NCBI RefSeq assembly: GCF_000615905.1
Contig: NZ_BAMN01000001.1
Coordinates: 124,001-188,000 of the forward strand
Direction: 5' to 3'
DNA from: Companilactobacillus nodensis DSM 19682 = JCM 14932 = NBRC 107160
GTDB lineage: Bacteria > Bacillota > Bacilli > Lactobacillales > Lactobacillaceae
DNA length: 64,000 nucleotides
Every line of letters begins with the position of its first letter. Positions within the stretch are counted from its first letter, which is position 1. The notes beneath the pieces are model-generated. The model did not search any database. It saw only the letters and a program-made list of their open reading frames with translations, and was not told where the DNA came from. Both the position numbers and the translations under genes were made by a program. Below, one piece after another: positions 28,461-37,456 of this stretch.

Positions 28461-31016
28461 TTACGTAAGGGAATTCTCAGCTGCTTCTTTGGTGAAGTCG
28501 ATCTTGTTAATATGAGATCTGCGGCGTAAGAAGAAGAGAATACTCATGATTGAAAAGACTGTAGTGATACTCAACAAAATTATCATTTGTGATATAGCTG
28601 AATTGCCGATCATTAATGTTTCACGTAATCCAGAAACACTGTATGACATAGGTAACCAGGGATGAATTGCATTGAAGAAGCCGTTAGATAGTTGAATCGG
28701 ATATGTTCCAGCTGAACCACCAAGTTGAAGTACCAGCAAGATCATACTGAAGAAGGCACCGACTTTGCCAAAGACTAGATTCAGCCAACCAACTATTGCC
28801 ATGAAGACTAGTGCCGTACACAAGATCATACCGAATGTTGCGACGGGATGAATGGGTGCTAATCCATCGATAACACACAATAGACCGAAGACGATAATAG
28901 CCTCACATGTTGCGAAGACTAGTTGAACCGAAGCTTTGCTGAACCACCAGTTGAAGCCGTTACGAGGATACTTTCTTGGAGAGTAGGTATCAAACATCAT
29001 ATTGAAGGCGAGAGCCCCAACAAATAATGAAACTGACAACATATAAGGTGCCATGCCGGTTCCGTTGTTTGGCGCATCATCACGTTCTGTGTGCTTAGTT
29101 GTAGCAGGCTGGACAATTTGGTCGTAAGTTAATTTGCTGGGGTTTACTTTGGCTTTTTTAGCACCATTAGCTAATTGAGTGGCTAGTGTATTATCACCAG
29201 ATGTTACTTGACTAATTCCGGTTCCCATTTGTGAAGAACCGGATGCTAGAGTATTTGCACCAGATGATATTTGTGTTGCTCCACTTGATAATTGCTTTGA
29301 TCCTGAAGTTAGAGTTTGATTATTTGCGGTTAATTTGTGGAAGCCTGAATTCAGTTGACTGGCACCAGTATCTAGTTGTGAGATACCATTAGTTAAAGCT
29401 GGCATTTGGCTATTCATCGAACTAATTCCGTTAGTTAACGTATTTGCTCCGGTAGTCAGAGTGTTTGAGCTATCGGCTAATTGTTCAGTTCCGACAGAAA
29501 CTTTGTTGGCACCGTTGGCTAATGCCGTTGAGTTATCAGTTAATTGTGAAATACCATTGTTTAGTTGATTCATTCCTGTAGCTGCTGTTCCAATATTGGT
29601 CGTTAATGCCGTAGCACCAGAACTTAACTGTCCGATGATAGTTGTCAGGTCTGAGTTTGTGGATAACTGTGATTGAATCGTGTTTAAATTGTCGACCGCA
29701 GTGTTTTGTGAGTCCAACATGTTACTTAGATCTTTGTTGAGTGTAGAAGCAGCCTGGGTGATACTTGCTGAATCATTGTCACTTACAGCAGCCAAGATTG
29801 CTGATTTTTGTTCAGAAGTTAATCCTTGCTGATCGGCAACATCAGAAACCTTGACTGTGAGGTCGTCATTATTATTATCAATACTTTTTTGTAGTGAAGC
29901 CAGGTCAGTCTGTAATGTGTCTGACTGACTGTTATTACTCAAGGCGGATTTCAAATTAGAAATCGATGAACTAAGTTTGGCCGTGTCTGATGAACTGTTA
30001 AGCCCGTCACTGACTCTTTGTAGTTGGGTGGATAATTGTGAACTGGCTGAATAGATCTGATTCATACCAGAATTGAGAGCGGTGGAGCTCTTGCTCAACT
30101 TATTACTGCCACTGGCCAATGAACTAGAACCGAAGTTCAATGACTTGGTAGACGAGTTCAAATTGTCGACACCGCTGGTATAGGATTTTATACCAGTGTT
30201 CAGATTAGATGAACCATTTGCTAATTGTCCAACACCATTGATGAGGTTCGACGAATTGTTGGATAGTTGCTCGACACCGCTGGTCAAATCATTATTGCCA
30301 CTTTCAAGCTGGTCGACACCTTGAATATAATCGTTCAGACCTTGATTCAAACTATTAGTACCGTCAGAAAAAGTTAATGAACTGGCAGCCAATTGATTCA
30401 ATCCATTTGTGATTGTTTTATTGGCTGTGGAAATCTTTTGGTCACCTTTGACGACTTTTGCACTGCCATTGGCGGCTGTTTTCATACCATTACCAATTTT
30501 CTTGATATCGGTAAACATAGTTTTTGAATAACTCTTGGTTATCTGCTGAGATACTTCTTGAGCAACTTGTTTGGCAGCTGTGGCGGTCATCTTTGAAGCA
30601 GTGTAATTGTGACCGGCACTGGTTTCGTATTTTAGAATCATCTTCTTAGGTTCTTTGTTCATCAAGGTCGTGGCATTTTTGGAAAAATTCTTAGGGATAG
30701 TAATTATCATGTAATACTTACCATTCTTCAAACCTTGATCAGCAGTCTTCTTATTGTTGATAATTTTGAAGTTCATCGCAGATGAATTCTTAAGATTATT
30801 AGTTAAATTGTGTCCAACCTCTAATTCAGAGTCTTGATATTTAACTGGTTCATCTTCATTGATCACTGCAACAGGAATTTTATTCAATTCCTGATATGGA
30901 TTCCACATTGATTTTAGGAAGGTGACCGAATATATTGATGGTATGAACATGATGACGATTAACACTATTAATAAGAATCTGTGTTTGAGGATATATTTCC
31001 ATTCAGCTTTTAACAT
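28461..31016 (-). CDS. YhgE/Pip-type membrane protein with a long repeat region
   Basis: Membrane protein of 851 aa. One N-terminal transmembrane segment (about residues 12-34) precedes a large extracellular part. Residues about 190-620 are built of degenerate L-x2-G-x3-L repeats (LSSGATQISSG, LANGSSNLNTG and many like them), probably an extended coiled coil. Five or six C-terminal membrane segments (about 655-835) form an ABC-2-like permease domain. Relatives include the lactococcal phage-infection protein Pip and ESX/T7SS-associated YueB. Divergently transcribed from a TetR-type gene that probably represses it. Physiological role unknown. Confidence 0.88.
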   Translation of the reverse strand: MLKAEWKYILKHRFLLIVLIVIMFIPSIYSVTFLKSMWNPYQELNKIPVAVINEDEPVKYQDSELEVGHNLTNNLKNSSAMNFKIINNKKTADQGLKNGKYYMIITIPKNFSKNATTLMNKEPKKMILKYETSAGHNYTASKMTATAAKQVAQEVSQQITKSYSKTMFTDIKKIGNGMKTAANGSAKVVKGDQKISTANKTITNGLNQLAASSLTFSDGTNSLNQGLNDYIQGVDQLESGNNDLTSGVEQLSNNSSNLINGVGQLANGSSNLNTGIKSYTSGVDNLNSSTKSLNFGSSSLASGSNKLSKSSTALNSGMNQIYSASSQLSTQLQRVSDGLNSSSDTAKLSSSISNLKSALSNNSQSDTLQTDLASLQKSIDNNNDDLTVKVSDVADQQGLTSEQKSAILAAVSDNDSASITQAASTLNKDLSNMLDSQNTAVDNLNTIQSQLSTNSDLTTIIGQLSSGATALTTNIGTAATGMNQLNNGISQLTDNSTALANGANKVSVGTEQLADSSNTLTTGANTLTNGISSMNSQMPALTNGISQLDTGASQLNSGFHKLTANNQTLTSGSKQLSSGATQISSGANTLASGSSQMGTGISQVTSGDNTLATQLANGAKKAKVNPSKLTYDQIVQPATTKHTERDDAPNNGTGMAPYMLSVSLFVGALAFNMMFDTYSPRKYPRNGFNWWFSKASVQLVFATCEAIIVFGLLCVIDGLAPIHPVATFGMILCTALVFMAIVGWLNLVFGKVGAFFSMILLVLQLGGSAGTYPIQLSNGFFNAIHPWLPMSYSVSGLRETLMIGNSAISQMIILLSITTVFSIMSILFFLRRRSHINKIDFTKEAAENSLT

Positions 31017-31050
31017 AGCTTCACTCGCATCTCGTAAAAAGTATTATACT

Positions 31051-31071
31051 GTGAGTAAAGATAATACTCAC
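31051..31071. promoter_or_regulatory. Palindromic operator for the TetR regulator
   Basis: Perfect inverted repeat GTGAGTA-AAGATAA-TACTCAC in the intergenic region between the YhgE-type gene and the TetR gene. Confidence 0.6.
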
Positions 31072-31125
31072 TTGTGTAGAAAGAATAACTTCTTTGAAAG
31101 TTGATTACTACACTAAATCAGCCAC

Positions 31126-31147
31126 ATCTGAGTATTAATACACAGAT
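31126..31147. promoter_or_regulatory. Second palindrome upstream of the TetR gene
   Basis: ATCTG-A-GTATTAATAC-A-CAGAT, symmetric over 22 bp except the two A positions. It lies just before the TetR start, where bound repressor would block its own transcription. Confidence 0.55.
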
Positions 31148-31172
31148 ACATTAGAAGTGAGGCGTAACATGA

Positions 31173-31753
31173 ATGAGTACAGATCGTAGGGTTAGAAAGA
31201 CAACGACAGCTTTGAAAGATGCATTTCGCGAGATGGCAAGGAATACAAGCTATCACGACATTACTATTCAAGCTTTGACGGAAAAAGCCAATGTTAATCG
31301 CAAGACATTTTATCTACACTATGATTCGATTGAAGACTTTGCGAATACTTTTGTTGACGAATTAGCCGATCAATTGATCAAAATAATTGTTATCAAACCG
31401 ATGAACAAAACATTGTCGCAACCAGGGATTATTTTTGATAAAGTGTTTGACTTCTTCGAACAATCTCGAGAATTCTATACTTTTATGATTACTTCGGATG
31501 AATATAGCTTCTTGTCGCGGAAGGTTGAGTCAAAAGTATCGAAAAGTCTGGCTCAAGCAATCAGTGAATCATACCAAGTCAGTAAGCTGACGCCTATATC
31601 AGTTCTAGTTTTATGATTCGTAATACGATGATGTTATTTAGATTGCGGATCAATAGTGAGGTCGAGATGACTCGTGATGAATTCAAAGATCGTATCATTC
31701 GACTCGATAAATCTGGATTGCGGACTTTTTTGAATAAGAATAATAGTTTGTGA
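31173..31753 (+). pseudogene. TetR/AcrR-family regulator, frameshifted in the C-terminal domain
   Basis: N-terminal helix-turn-helix (residues 8-55, with YHDITIQALTEKANVNRKTF and YLHYDS) followed by a TetR_C-type domain. The frame stops at 31616 (147 aa). One more C at 31593-31594 (CGCCTAT to CGCCCTAT) rejoins SSFMIRNTMMLFRLRIN and runs to TGA 31753, 193 aa, the normal length. Divergent from the YhgE-type gene with two palindromes between, the usual layout of a local repressor. The break has the same missing-C character as three others in this window. Confidence 0.8.
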
Positions 31754-31857
31754 AATATTTAAATAATCAATTACAAAGCCACTGAAAAGCGCTATCATTA
31801 ATTTTGAAGAATAATTCATAAAAGAATATTTTTAACCCGAAAGGAGGGCAATTTATT

Positions 31858-33156
31858 ATGCAACTCGCACAAGGACAACAGTTAAGTCAGAGACAATCGC
31901 AAAAATTATCGCTAACTCAAGGGATGCGTCAGTCAATTCTGATGTTACAGTCAGATGCAATCGACCTAAGTGAATACTTAAAAGACATTAGTTTGGAAAA
32001 TCCATTGTTTGATGTACATACAAGTCTGGACGTTCCATTCATGCAAGGTACTAGAGATAATCAATCGTATCAATTAAGAGATAATGACCAATCACTATTT
32101 GAATATTTGTTAGATCAGGTTCAACTAACGATGAGGAAGACGCCGTTACGTGACTTGGTGATTTATTTAGTTGAGCAACTTGACCCTAACGGATATTTGC
32201 CATTGACTGACAAAGAGATTTTGAAAGAATTAGATGTTGATAAGATCATGCTGCTTGATGCCAAGACATTGTTGCAACAACTCGACCCACCCGGGGTTGG
32301 AGCACATGATTTACGTGAGTGCTTGTTCCTACAGGCGCAAGCTGACTCGGAAGCACCAGAATATGCTGAAGAAATATTAGACAAGTACTTTGACTTGGTA
32401 GCCGCTCATGATTGGAAAAAACTCATGAAGAAGTTAGAGATCGACCAAGTAGCTTTGGACGATAACATCGATTACATCAAGTCCTTGTCAGGTGCCCCTG
32501 GTGAACGCTATAACGGTAGTGATCTGCAATATGTTGTTCCTGAATTGCAGGTTAAGAATAATGGTGGCAAATTGAGCTTGGCTGTCACTAGATATGGTCA
32601 ACCACAATTGATTTTTGCGGAAGAGACTTATGACTTGTTATCGAAGACGGTTGATGAAGATGTCAAAAAATATATCAAGCAGAAGTATGATCAGTATCAG
32701 ACTTTGGAATACAATTTGGAGCGCCGCATCAAGACCATTTCTATGATCGGTAAGGTTGTTGTGAATAAGCAATACAAGTTCTTTACGCAAGAGTCTGACA
32801 GTTTAGAGCCATTATTATTGCGTGATGTTGCTCAAAAATTACAATTGAGTGAGTCGACCGTTAGTCGTGCCATTAATGGTAAATATATTCAAACTGACTT
32901 TGGGTTATTTGCTTTGAAACACTTCTTCTCAAGACGTAGTAAGGTTGCAGCTGGTGTTGAGAGTCGGTCTGTCGATCAAGTTAAACAACAAATCAAGTCA
33001 ATGATCGATAATGAAGATAAGCCATTAAGTGATCAGAAGATTTCTGATTTACTGAAAGAACAAGGTTCAGAAGTTGCTAGAAGAACAGTTGCTAAATATC
33101 GTGAACAATTAGAAATCCCAACTGCAAGCAAACGTAAGAATGATCAAATAGTTTAA
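31858..33156 (+). CDS. rpoN: RNA polymerase sigma-54 factor
   Basis: Alternative sigma factor of 432 aa that needs an AAA+ activator. Region I is Gln/Leu-rich (QLSQRQSQKLSLTQGMRQSI, residues 9-28) and contacts the activator; a core-binding region follows (about 70-250); then an HTH (DVAQKLQLSESTVSRAINGK, about 323-342) and the RpoN box VARRTVAKYRE near residue 408 that reads the -24 element. AAAGGAGGG is the ribosome site. In lactobacilli sigma-54 usually drives mannose-type PTS operons with a LevR/ManR activator; no activator is in this window. Confidence 0.96.
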   Translation: MQLAQGQQLSQRQSQKLSLTQGMRQSILMLQSDAIDLSEYLKDISLENPLFDVHTSLDVPFMQGTRDNQSYQLRDNDQSLFEYLLDQVQLTMRKTPLRDLVIYLVEQLDPNGYLPLTDKEILKELDVDKIMLLDAKTLLQQLDPPGVGAHDLRECLFLQAQADSEAPEYAEEILDKYFDLVAAHDWKKLMKKLEIDQVALDDNIDYIKSLSGAPGERYNGSDLQYVVPELQVKNNGGKLSLAVTRYGQPQLIFAEETYDLLSKTVDEDVKKYIKQKYDQYQTLEYNLERRIKTISMIGKVVVNKQYKFFTQESDSLEPLLLRDVAQKLQLSESTVSRAINGKYIQTDFGLFALKHFFSRRSKVAAGVESRSVDQVKQQIKSMIDNEDKPLSDQKISDLLKEQGSEVARRTVAKYREQLEIPTASKRKNDQIV

Positions 33157-33167
33157 AACTAAAAAAT

Positions 33168-33202
33168 AAAAGAACATCGAATTAATTTTCGATGTTCTTT
33201 TG
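33168..33202. terminator. Bidirectional terminator
   Basis: AAAAGAACATCGA ATTAATTT TCGATGTTCTTTT between convergent rpoN and LacI-type genes; the LacI-type stop codon lies in the loop region. Confidence 0.85.
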
Positions 33203-34138
33203 ATTTCTAAAGATAAACTCTGATTCAACTGATAATTGTTTTATTTCATTGTTAATAGCTAACTCAAATGCTAGTTTACCAACTTCATGAAAGTGGTGAT
33301 TGATAGTTGGAATATTGAGAAGTTTGCTGGATAGTTGATTTTCTTGACCAATCAGTTTTGGTACTGATAGTTTGTTGTCCAGGTAGAATTGTCTGACGCC
33401 AGCAGCAATGTCGTCACCATTTGTGAAGTATATGTCCGGTTCATACTCATTCTGATGGAATTGCTTTGCGGCATCGTATCCATCCTGATAGGTTGTAATA
33501 TCGGTCTTTAATAGTCGCTCATCCGGCGTCGATCCGAATATTTTCTCGTATGATTTAAATGTCTTTTGCGCGGTGGCACTAACGCTGTAATCACGGTTCA
33601 GCAATATCCCAATTTTTTGGCTACCTTGTGATTTTATCCAATTGAAAGCTTCCATGTATGAATTCTCGCGACGAGTGTACGCTGCCGCAATGTTGAGATC
33701 ACCAGGATTATGACAGATGACGATGGACCCGTATTGCTGATACTTCAATAATTCCTCTAACGGGATTACATGTGAAGTGAAGATGATGGCGTCGTATGCC
33801 TTACGTCGTAAACGATTAAGATAATCCATCTCTAGGTCAGCTTCGAATTTTGATGGTAACATGACGATTTTGTATCCTGCCGGGAAGGCAGCACTAATAA
33901 TACCTTCGACCAATTGTGTGTAGTAGGGATGATCGGTGTGTGGCAGGACAACGCCGATATTATAAGTTTTACCATTACTGAGATCTCTAGCCACGTCGTT
34001 AGGAACATAGTCAAAATGGTTGATAACTTTTTGGATATCTTGTCTGGTCTTATCAGAAACATAATCGTGGTTATTGATCACTCGAGAAACAGTTGAAACC
34101 GAATAACCACTTATTTTGGCAATGTCGTGAATATTCAT
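33182..34138 (-). CDS. LacI-family transcriptional regulator
   Basis: 318-aa repressor. The LacI helix-turn-helix is at residues 2-24 (NIHDIAKISGYSVSTVSRVI), the hinge region about 45-58, and the sugar-binding effector domain about 60-310. It lies three bases after the stop of the HAD phosphatase gene, so the two form one transcript. A GTGAAACGCGTTCCAC operator-like site upstream of the pair suggests autoregulation. Effector unknown; the HAD partner suggests a sugar phosphate. Confidence 0.9.
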   Translation of the reverse strand: MNIHDIAKISGYSVSTVSRVINNHDYVSDKTRQDIQKVINHFDYVPNDVARDLSNGKTYNIGVVLPHTDHPYYTQLVEGIISAAFPAGYKIVMLPSKFEADLEMDYLNRLRRKAYDAIIFTSHVIPLEELLKYQQYGSIVICHNPGDLNIAAAYTRRENSYMEAFNWIKSQGSQKIGILLNRDYSVSATAQKTFKSYEKIFGSTPDERLLKTDITTYQDGYDAAKQFHQNEYEPDIYFTNGDDIAAGVRQFYLDNKLSVPKLIGQENQLSSKLLNIPTINHHFHEVGKLAFELAINNEIKQLSVESEFIFRNQKNIEN

Positions 34139-34141
34139 AAG

Positions 34142-34949
34142 TTACACCTCAATAAAATTTTGGATACCATAGGCCACACCATCGTCGACATTACTCTTTG
34201 TCATGTGGGTGGCATATTTTTTTACCTCATCCATAGCATTTGCCATAATAACGGCTGTGTCAACCATCTTTAACATGGGAATATCATTATGACCGTCACC
34301 AAAAGCTGCCATTTCAGACTTATCGAGTGAATTAATCTCCTGAATATATTGAATACCCCGTGATTTTTTGGCTTGATCACTAGTTATTTCTAAGATAATT
34401 ATTTCCGGACTGTTGAATACTGACGCCAGATAAGTTCAATTTGTCCAAGGTCGTGATCAATTCATCTATTTGTGTTTTATCGGAGCCAATGAACATTATT
34501 TTAAAAATATCATCTTTGTTTGTATTTAAAAATTGTTGATAGTTAACAACTTGTGCATGTAGGCCAGTGATACTTGTTTCCAACTTGATACCAGCATCGA
34601 TTTTGTCAGTATACCAGTTGTCAGCTGTATAGAGGCTCATGCTGACATTTGGTAATGTCAGTCTAATTTTGTTGACGATATTCTTAACGTTATTGATATC
34701 TAAAGAATGCACGGAAATCTTAATGATTGAGTCTTCATGACGCTTGTAGATTAGGCCACCATTAAAGGCGATCTGAGTACTAGTCAAGTTTAATTTGTCG
34801 ATCGTATCGAACATTTCCATCGGTGCGCGTGCCGACACTAGTGTAAAAGGAATGTGAGAATTTTTGATTACTCTGATATTTTCATTACTGACGATACCTT
34901 GATTGTTGAGCAAGGTTCCATCCATATCAGAAAAAATGTGTTTGATCAT
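34142..34949 (-). pseudogene. Cof-like HAD hydrolase, frameshifted
   Basis: Phosphatase of the HAD superfamily, IIB (Cof) group. Motif I IFSDMDGTLLNNQG is at residues 5-18, and motif II around LVSARAP. The frame stops at 34380 (189 aa). Removing one base near + strand 34399-34402 (coding AATTATCTTAGAA to AATTATTTAGAA) restores YLEITSDQAKKSRG, motif IV AAFGDGHNDIPML and the end at 34142, about 268 aa, the normal length. Unlike the others, this break is an extra base. Sugar-phosphate dephosphorylation is the family's usual activity. Confidence 0.8.
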
Positions 34950-35019
34950 GTTAACTCCTCTCGGAACTGTATTTTAATGGTTTATTTACTTTAATTATCC
35001 TACAAAGTTATCTTAAATT

Positions 35020-35035
35020 GTGAAACGCGTTCCAC
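35020..35035. promoter_or_regulatory. LacI-family operator (cre-like)
   Basis: GTGAAACGCGTTCCAC is a near-perfect palindrome with the central CG typical of LacI-family sites. It lies between the HAD-LacI pair and hisK; it could serve the local LacI regulator or CcpA. Confidence 0.5.
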
Positions 35036-35107
35036 ATCAAGCAAAAAAACCTTTTGTTTAATATTTTGTTTTGTGCTAAGTTTTAAACAAAAAATAGGGG
35101 TGATCGA

Positions 35108-35944
35108 ATGCTTTTGGATGGACATACACATACTGAATTCTGCCAGCACGGAAGTGGTGAACCGGCAGAAAAGATGATTTTACGTGCGATTCAGTTAGGG
35201 ATGAAGAAGTATTGTATTACGGAACATGCACCTTTACCAGCTGATTTTAAGAGTGTTTATGATGGCGATCCAGATGGGTTTGATACTGGGGCAATGGATT
35301 TGACCGACTTGCCGGATTACATGAAACAAATGCAACGACTGCAAAAAAAATACCAATCTGAGTTAGAAATTTCGATTGGCTTTGAAGTTGATTATCTAGA
35401 AGGATTCGAAGATTGGACCAGAGACTTCTTAGATGAGTATGGGCCACAGACACAGGAAAGTATCTTGTCGGTTCACTTCATGCAAGGCAAAGGACAAAAG
35501 CAATGGTGTATCGATTATGATACTGATGCGTATCAAGAAGGTTTTGTACAATTTTTAGATGATCCTCAACATGTTTTCAAACAATATTACGAGACAGTCA
35601 AGAAATCTGTGGAGGCTGATCTAGGTCAGTATCGTCCGCAGAGAATCGGTCATATGAGTCTAGTTAGAAAATTTCAGGATTACTTTGGTTTGGCTGAGGA
35701 CTATGATGCTGAAAATATGAAGTTGATCACTGGGATACTTCAGGAGATCAAGCAGCAGAGTAGAGAATTGGATTTGAACTTGGCGGGATTATACAAACCG
35801 CTGTGCAATGACTTTTATCCAGGTAGACAGATTACTGAAGTGGCTAAAGAATTAGGAATTCCCTTGATTTATGGTTCTGATGCGCACGATATTGCCTCGG
35901 TCGGACACGGACAGCATCTGGTTGAATCTGCAAATTTAGCTTGA
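35108..35944 (+). CDS. hisK: Histidinol-phosphatase, PHP family
   Basis: Metal-dependent phosphatase for the step histidinol phosphate to histidinol. 278 aa; the PHP metal motif DGHTHTEFC is at residues 4-12, followed by ITEHAPLP (about 38-45), GFEVDYLEG and the C-terminal YGSDAHDIASVG. It is unrelated to the HAD-type phosphatase of E. coli HisB. It stands 350 bp before hisZ, upstream of the T-box, so it may be transcribed separately or read into the leader. AGGGGTGAT precedes the start. Confidence 0.9.
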   Translation: MLLDGHTHTEFCQHGSGEPAEKMILRAIQLGMKKYCITEHAPLPADFKSVYDGDPDGFDTGAMDLTDLPDYMKQMQRLQKKYQSELEISIGFEVDYLEGFEDWTRDFLDEYGPQTQESILSVHFMQGKGQKQWCIDYDTDAYQEGFVQFLDDPQHVFKQYYETVKKSVEADLGQYRPQRIGHMSLVRKFQDYFGLAEDYDAENMKLITGILQEIKQQSRELDLNLAGLYKPLCNDFYPGRQITEVAKELGIPLIYGSDAHDIASVGHGQHLVESANLA

Positions 35945-36012
35945 CAGATTGACTCTCAGCTCCTATTATTAACATTAAATTAAATGATTATTAAAAACGC
36001 TAATTTTATTTT

Positions 36013-36277
36013 AATAATAGTGATGATTAGGAAAAGTAGTAATGACCGCTCCGAAAAGAGAGTCCTCTAAGCTGAGATCAGGATGGAAGTTATTTACGAA
36101 CACACACCTATGAACTGTGGAGCTGAACTCAAGTAGCTTCACCGAGTGGATTCGTTATCCAAGTTGACTTAGCCAACATGAGGTCTGATTCGTAAGGGTC
36201 AGATAAAATGAGGTGGAACCACGTTTAATAGCGTCCTCTTAACAAATTTTTATTTGTTGAGAGGCGCTATTTTTTTA
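36013..36277 (+). promoter_or_regulatory. T-box leader of the his operon, probably tRNA-His
   Basis: The conserved T-box AGGTGGAACCACG spans 36211-36223 and is followed by the competing terminator AATAGCG...CGCTATT with a run of T (36227-36277). Upstream, GAGAGTCCTCTAAGCTGAG (36058-36076) resembles the stem I region, and GAACACACACC supplies a CAC codon at 36101-36103, where a specifier is expected. The T-box senses uncharged tRNA through the NCCA end and prevents termination. The CAC specifier is read by eye; the class assignment to the T-box family is firm. Confidence 0.9.
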
Positions 36278-36298
36278 TTCAAATAAGGGGGCGTAGAA

Positions 36299-37456
36299 AT
36301 GAAAAATAATTTATTACCATTAGGGACACGCGATGAATTCGGAAGTCGTGCCAGTATCAAACAAAATATCGTAGCGGTGATTCAGCGACATTTTGAAGCA
36401 CGCGGATTCTCAAGAATTTCTACACCATTATTAGAAAAAGAACAAGTCTTCGAACCATATCAATTGGGCAACTACCAAATGTATCGTTTCTTGGATCAGG
36501 ATGGTGACACCTTAGTATTGCGGCCAGACTTAACCCTACCGATTGCCAGGTTCCTCAGTTCAACAAATATACCGTTACCACAAAAATTCTTTTATATTGG
36601 TGATATTTTTAGGATCAGTCGTCGACTATCAGGTTCGTATAACGAATCGACTCAAGCTGGGATTGAATTGATTGGCTATAAATCGATCAAAGCTGAATTG
36701 GAATGCTTGATGATCATTAATCAGCTGAGTGATGAACTATTAGATAGCTCAGTTGAAATCGAACTAGGATATGCCGATTTTGCTAGAGGGATTTTAAGAT
36801 TGCTGACTGATGATACACAGCTGCAAGAAGAGATTTTGCAGGCTTTGTATGATAAAAAAATTCCTACATACGAATCCTTGATCAGCAAGTTTTCTAACAA
36901 TGAGTTATTCGAATTTTTGAAGAGATGGCCGAGATTATTCGGTAAGCCAGATGTTATTTTTGAACAGTTAACGAAGTTCGATCTACCAGTCATGATTCAG
37001 GTTAAAATCGATGCTTTGAAAGAAATCATTGAGTGGATCAGTCAAACGATGCCAGAACAGAAGGTTTCATTAGACTTAAGCAGTCGGGCACCGCAAAAAT
37101 ATTACACCGGCTTGACGTTTCGTGGATTCTCCAAGGATGGTGCTGGATATCTTTTCAGTGGCGGTCGGTATGATAAGTTGTTAGCCAATTTTCAAGATCA
37201 GACTGAATCAGCTATCGGTATGGGCATCGATATTGACGTTATCGCTGACTTGGCATTACAAAAGAAAACAAAAAAGACTAAGACGATGATCTATTTCAAT
37301 AATTCACAGTGGAATGAAGCAGAGAGAGTTTTAGCAAAGATTCCACACAGCGTTCTGTCACTGGCGGATACCAAAAAACAAGCGCAGTTAGAAGCAGAAC
37401 AGGCAGATGCTAAGTTCTTGGATTTAACAGGGGGCAATGAAAATGATATTGAATGA
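36299..37456 (+). CDS. hisZ: ATP phosphoribosyltransferase regulatory subunit
   Basis: Catalytically inactive histidyl-tRNA synthetase paralogue that forms a hetero-octamer with short-form HisG and carries histidine feedback inhibition. 385 aa with class II synthetase motifs (motif 2-like YIGDIFRISRRLSG; motif 3-like GAGYLFSGGRYDKLL) but no anticodon domain. Its presence together with the 221-aa HisG defines the HisZ-dependent system. First gene after the T-box, AAGGGGGCG ribosome site. It overlaps hisG. Confidence 0.93.
   Translation: MKNNLLPLGTRDEFGSRASIKQNIVAVIQRHFEARGFSRISTPLLEKEQVFEPYQLGNYQMYRFLDQDGDTLVLRPDLTLPIARFLSSTNIPLPQKFFYIGDIFRISRRLSGSYNESTQAGIELIGYKSIKAELECLMIINQLSDELLDSSVEIELGYADFARGILRLLTDDTQLQEEILQALYDKKIPTYESLISKFSNNELFEFLKRWPRLFGKPDVIFEQLTKFDLPVMIQVKIDALKEIIEWISQTMPEQKVSLDLSSRAPQKYYTGLTFRGFSKDGAGYLFSGGRYDKLLANFQDQTESAIGMGIDIDVIADLALQKKTKKTKTMIYFNNSQWNEAERVLAKIPHSVLSLADTKKQAQLEAEQADAKFLDLTGGNENDIE

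Noticed and set aside
28461..31016. Repeat region of the YhgE-type gene as a tandem DNA repeat or recombinant fusion
   Set aside because: The L-x2-G periodicity is at protein level and degenerate in DNA; it is typical for the family.
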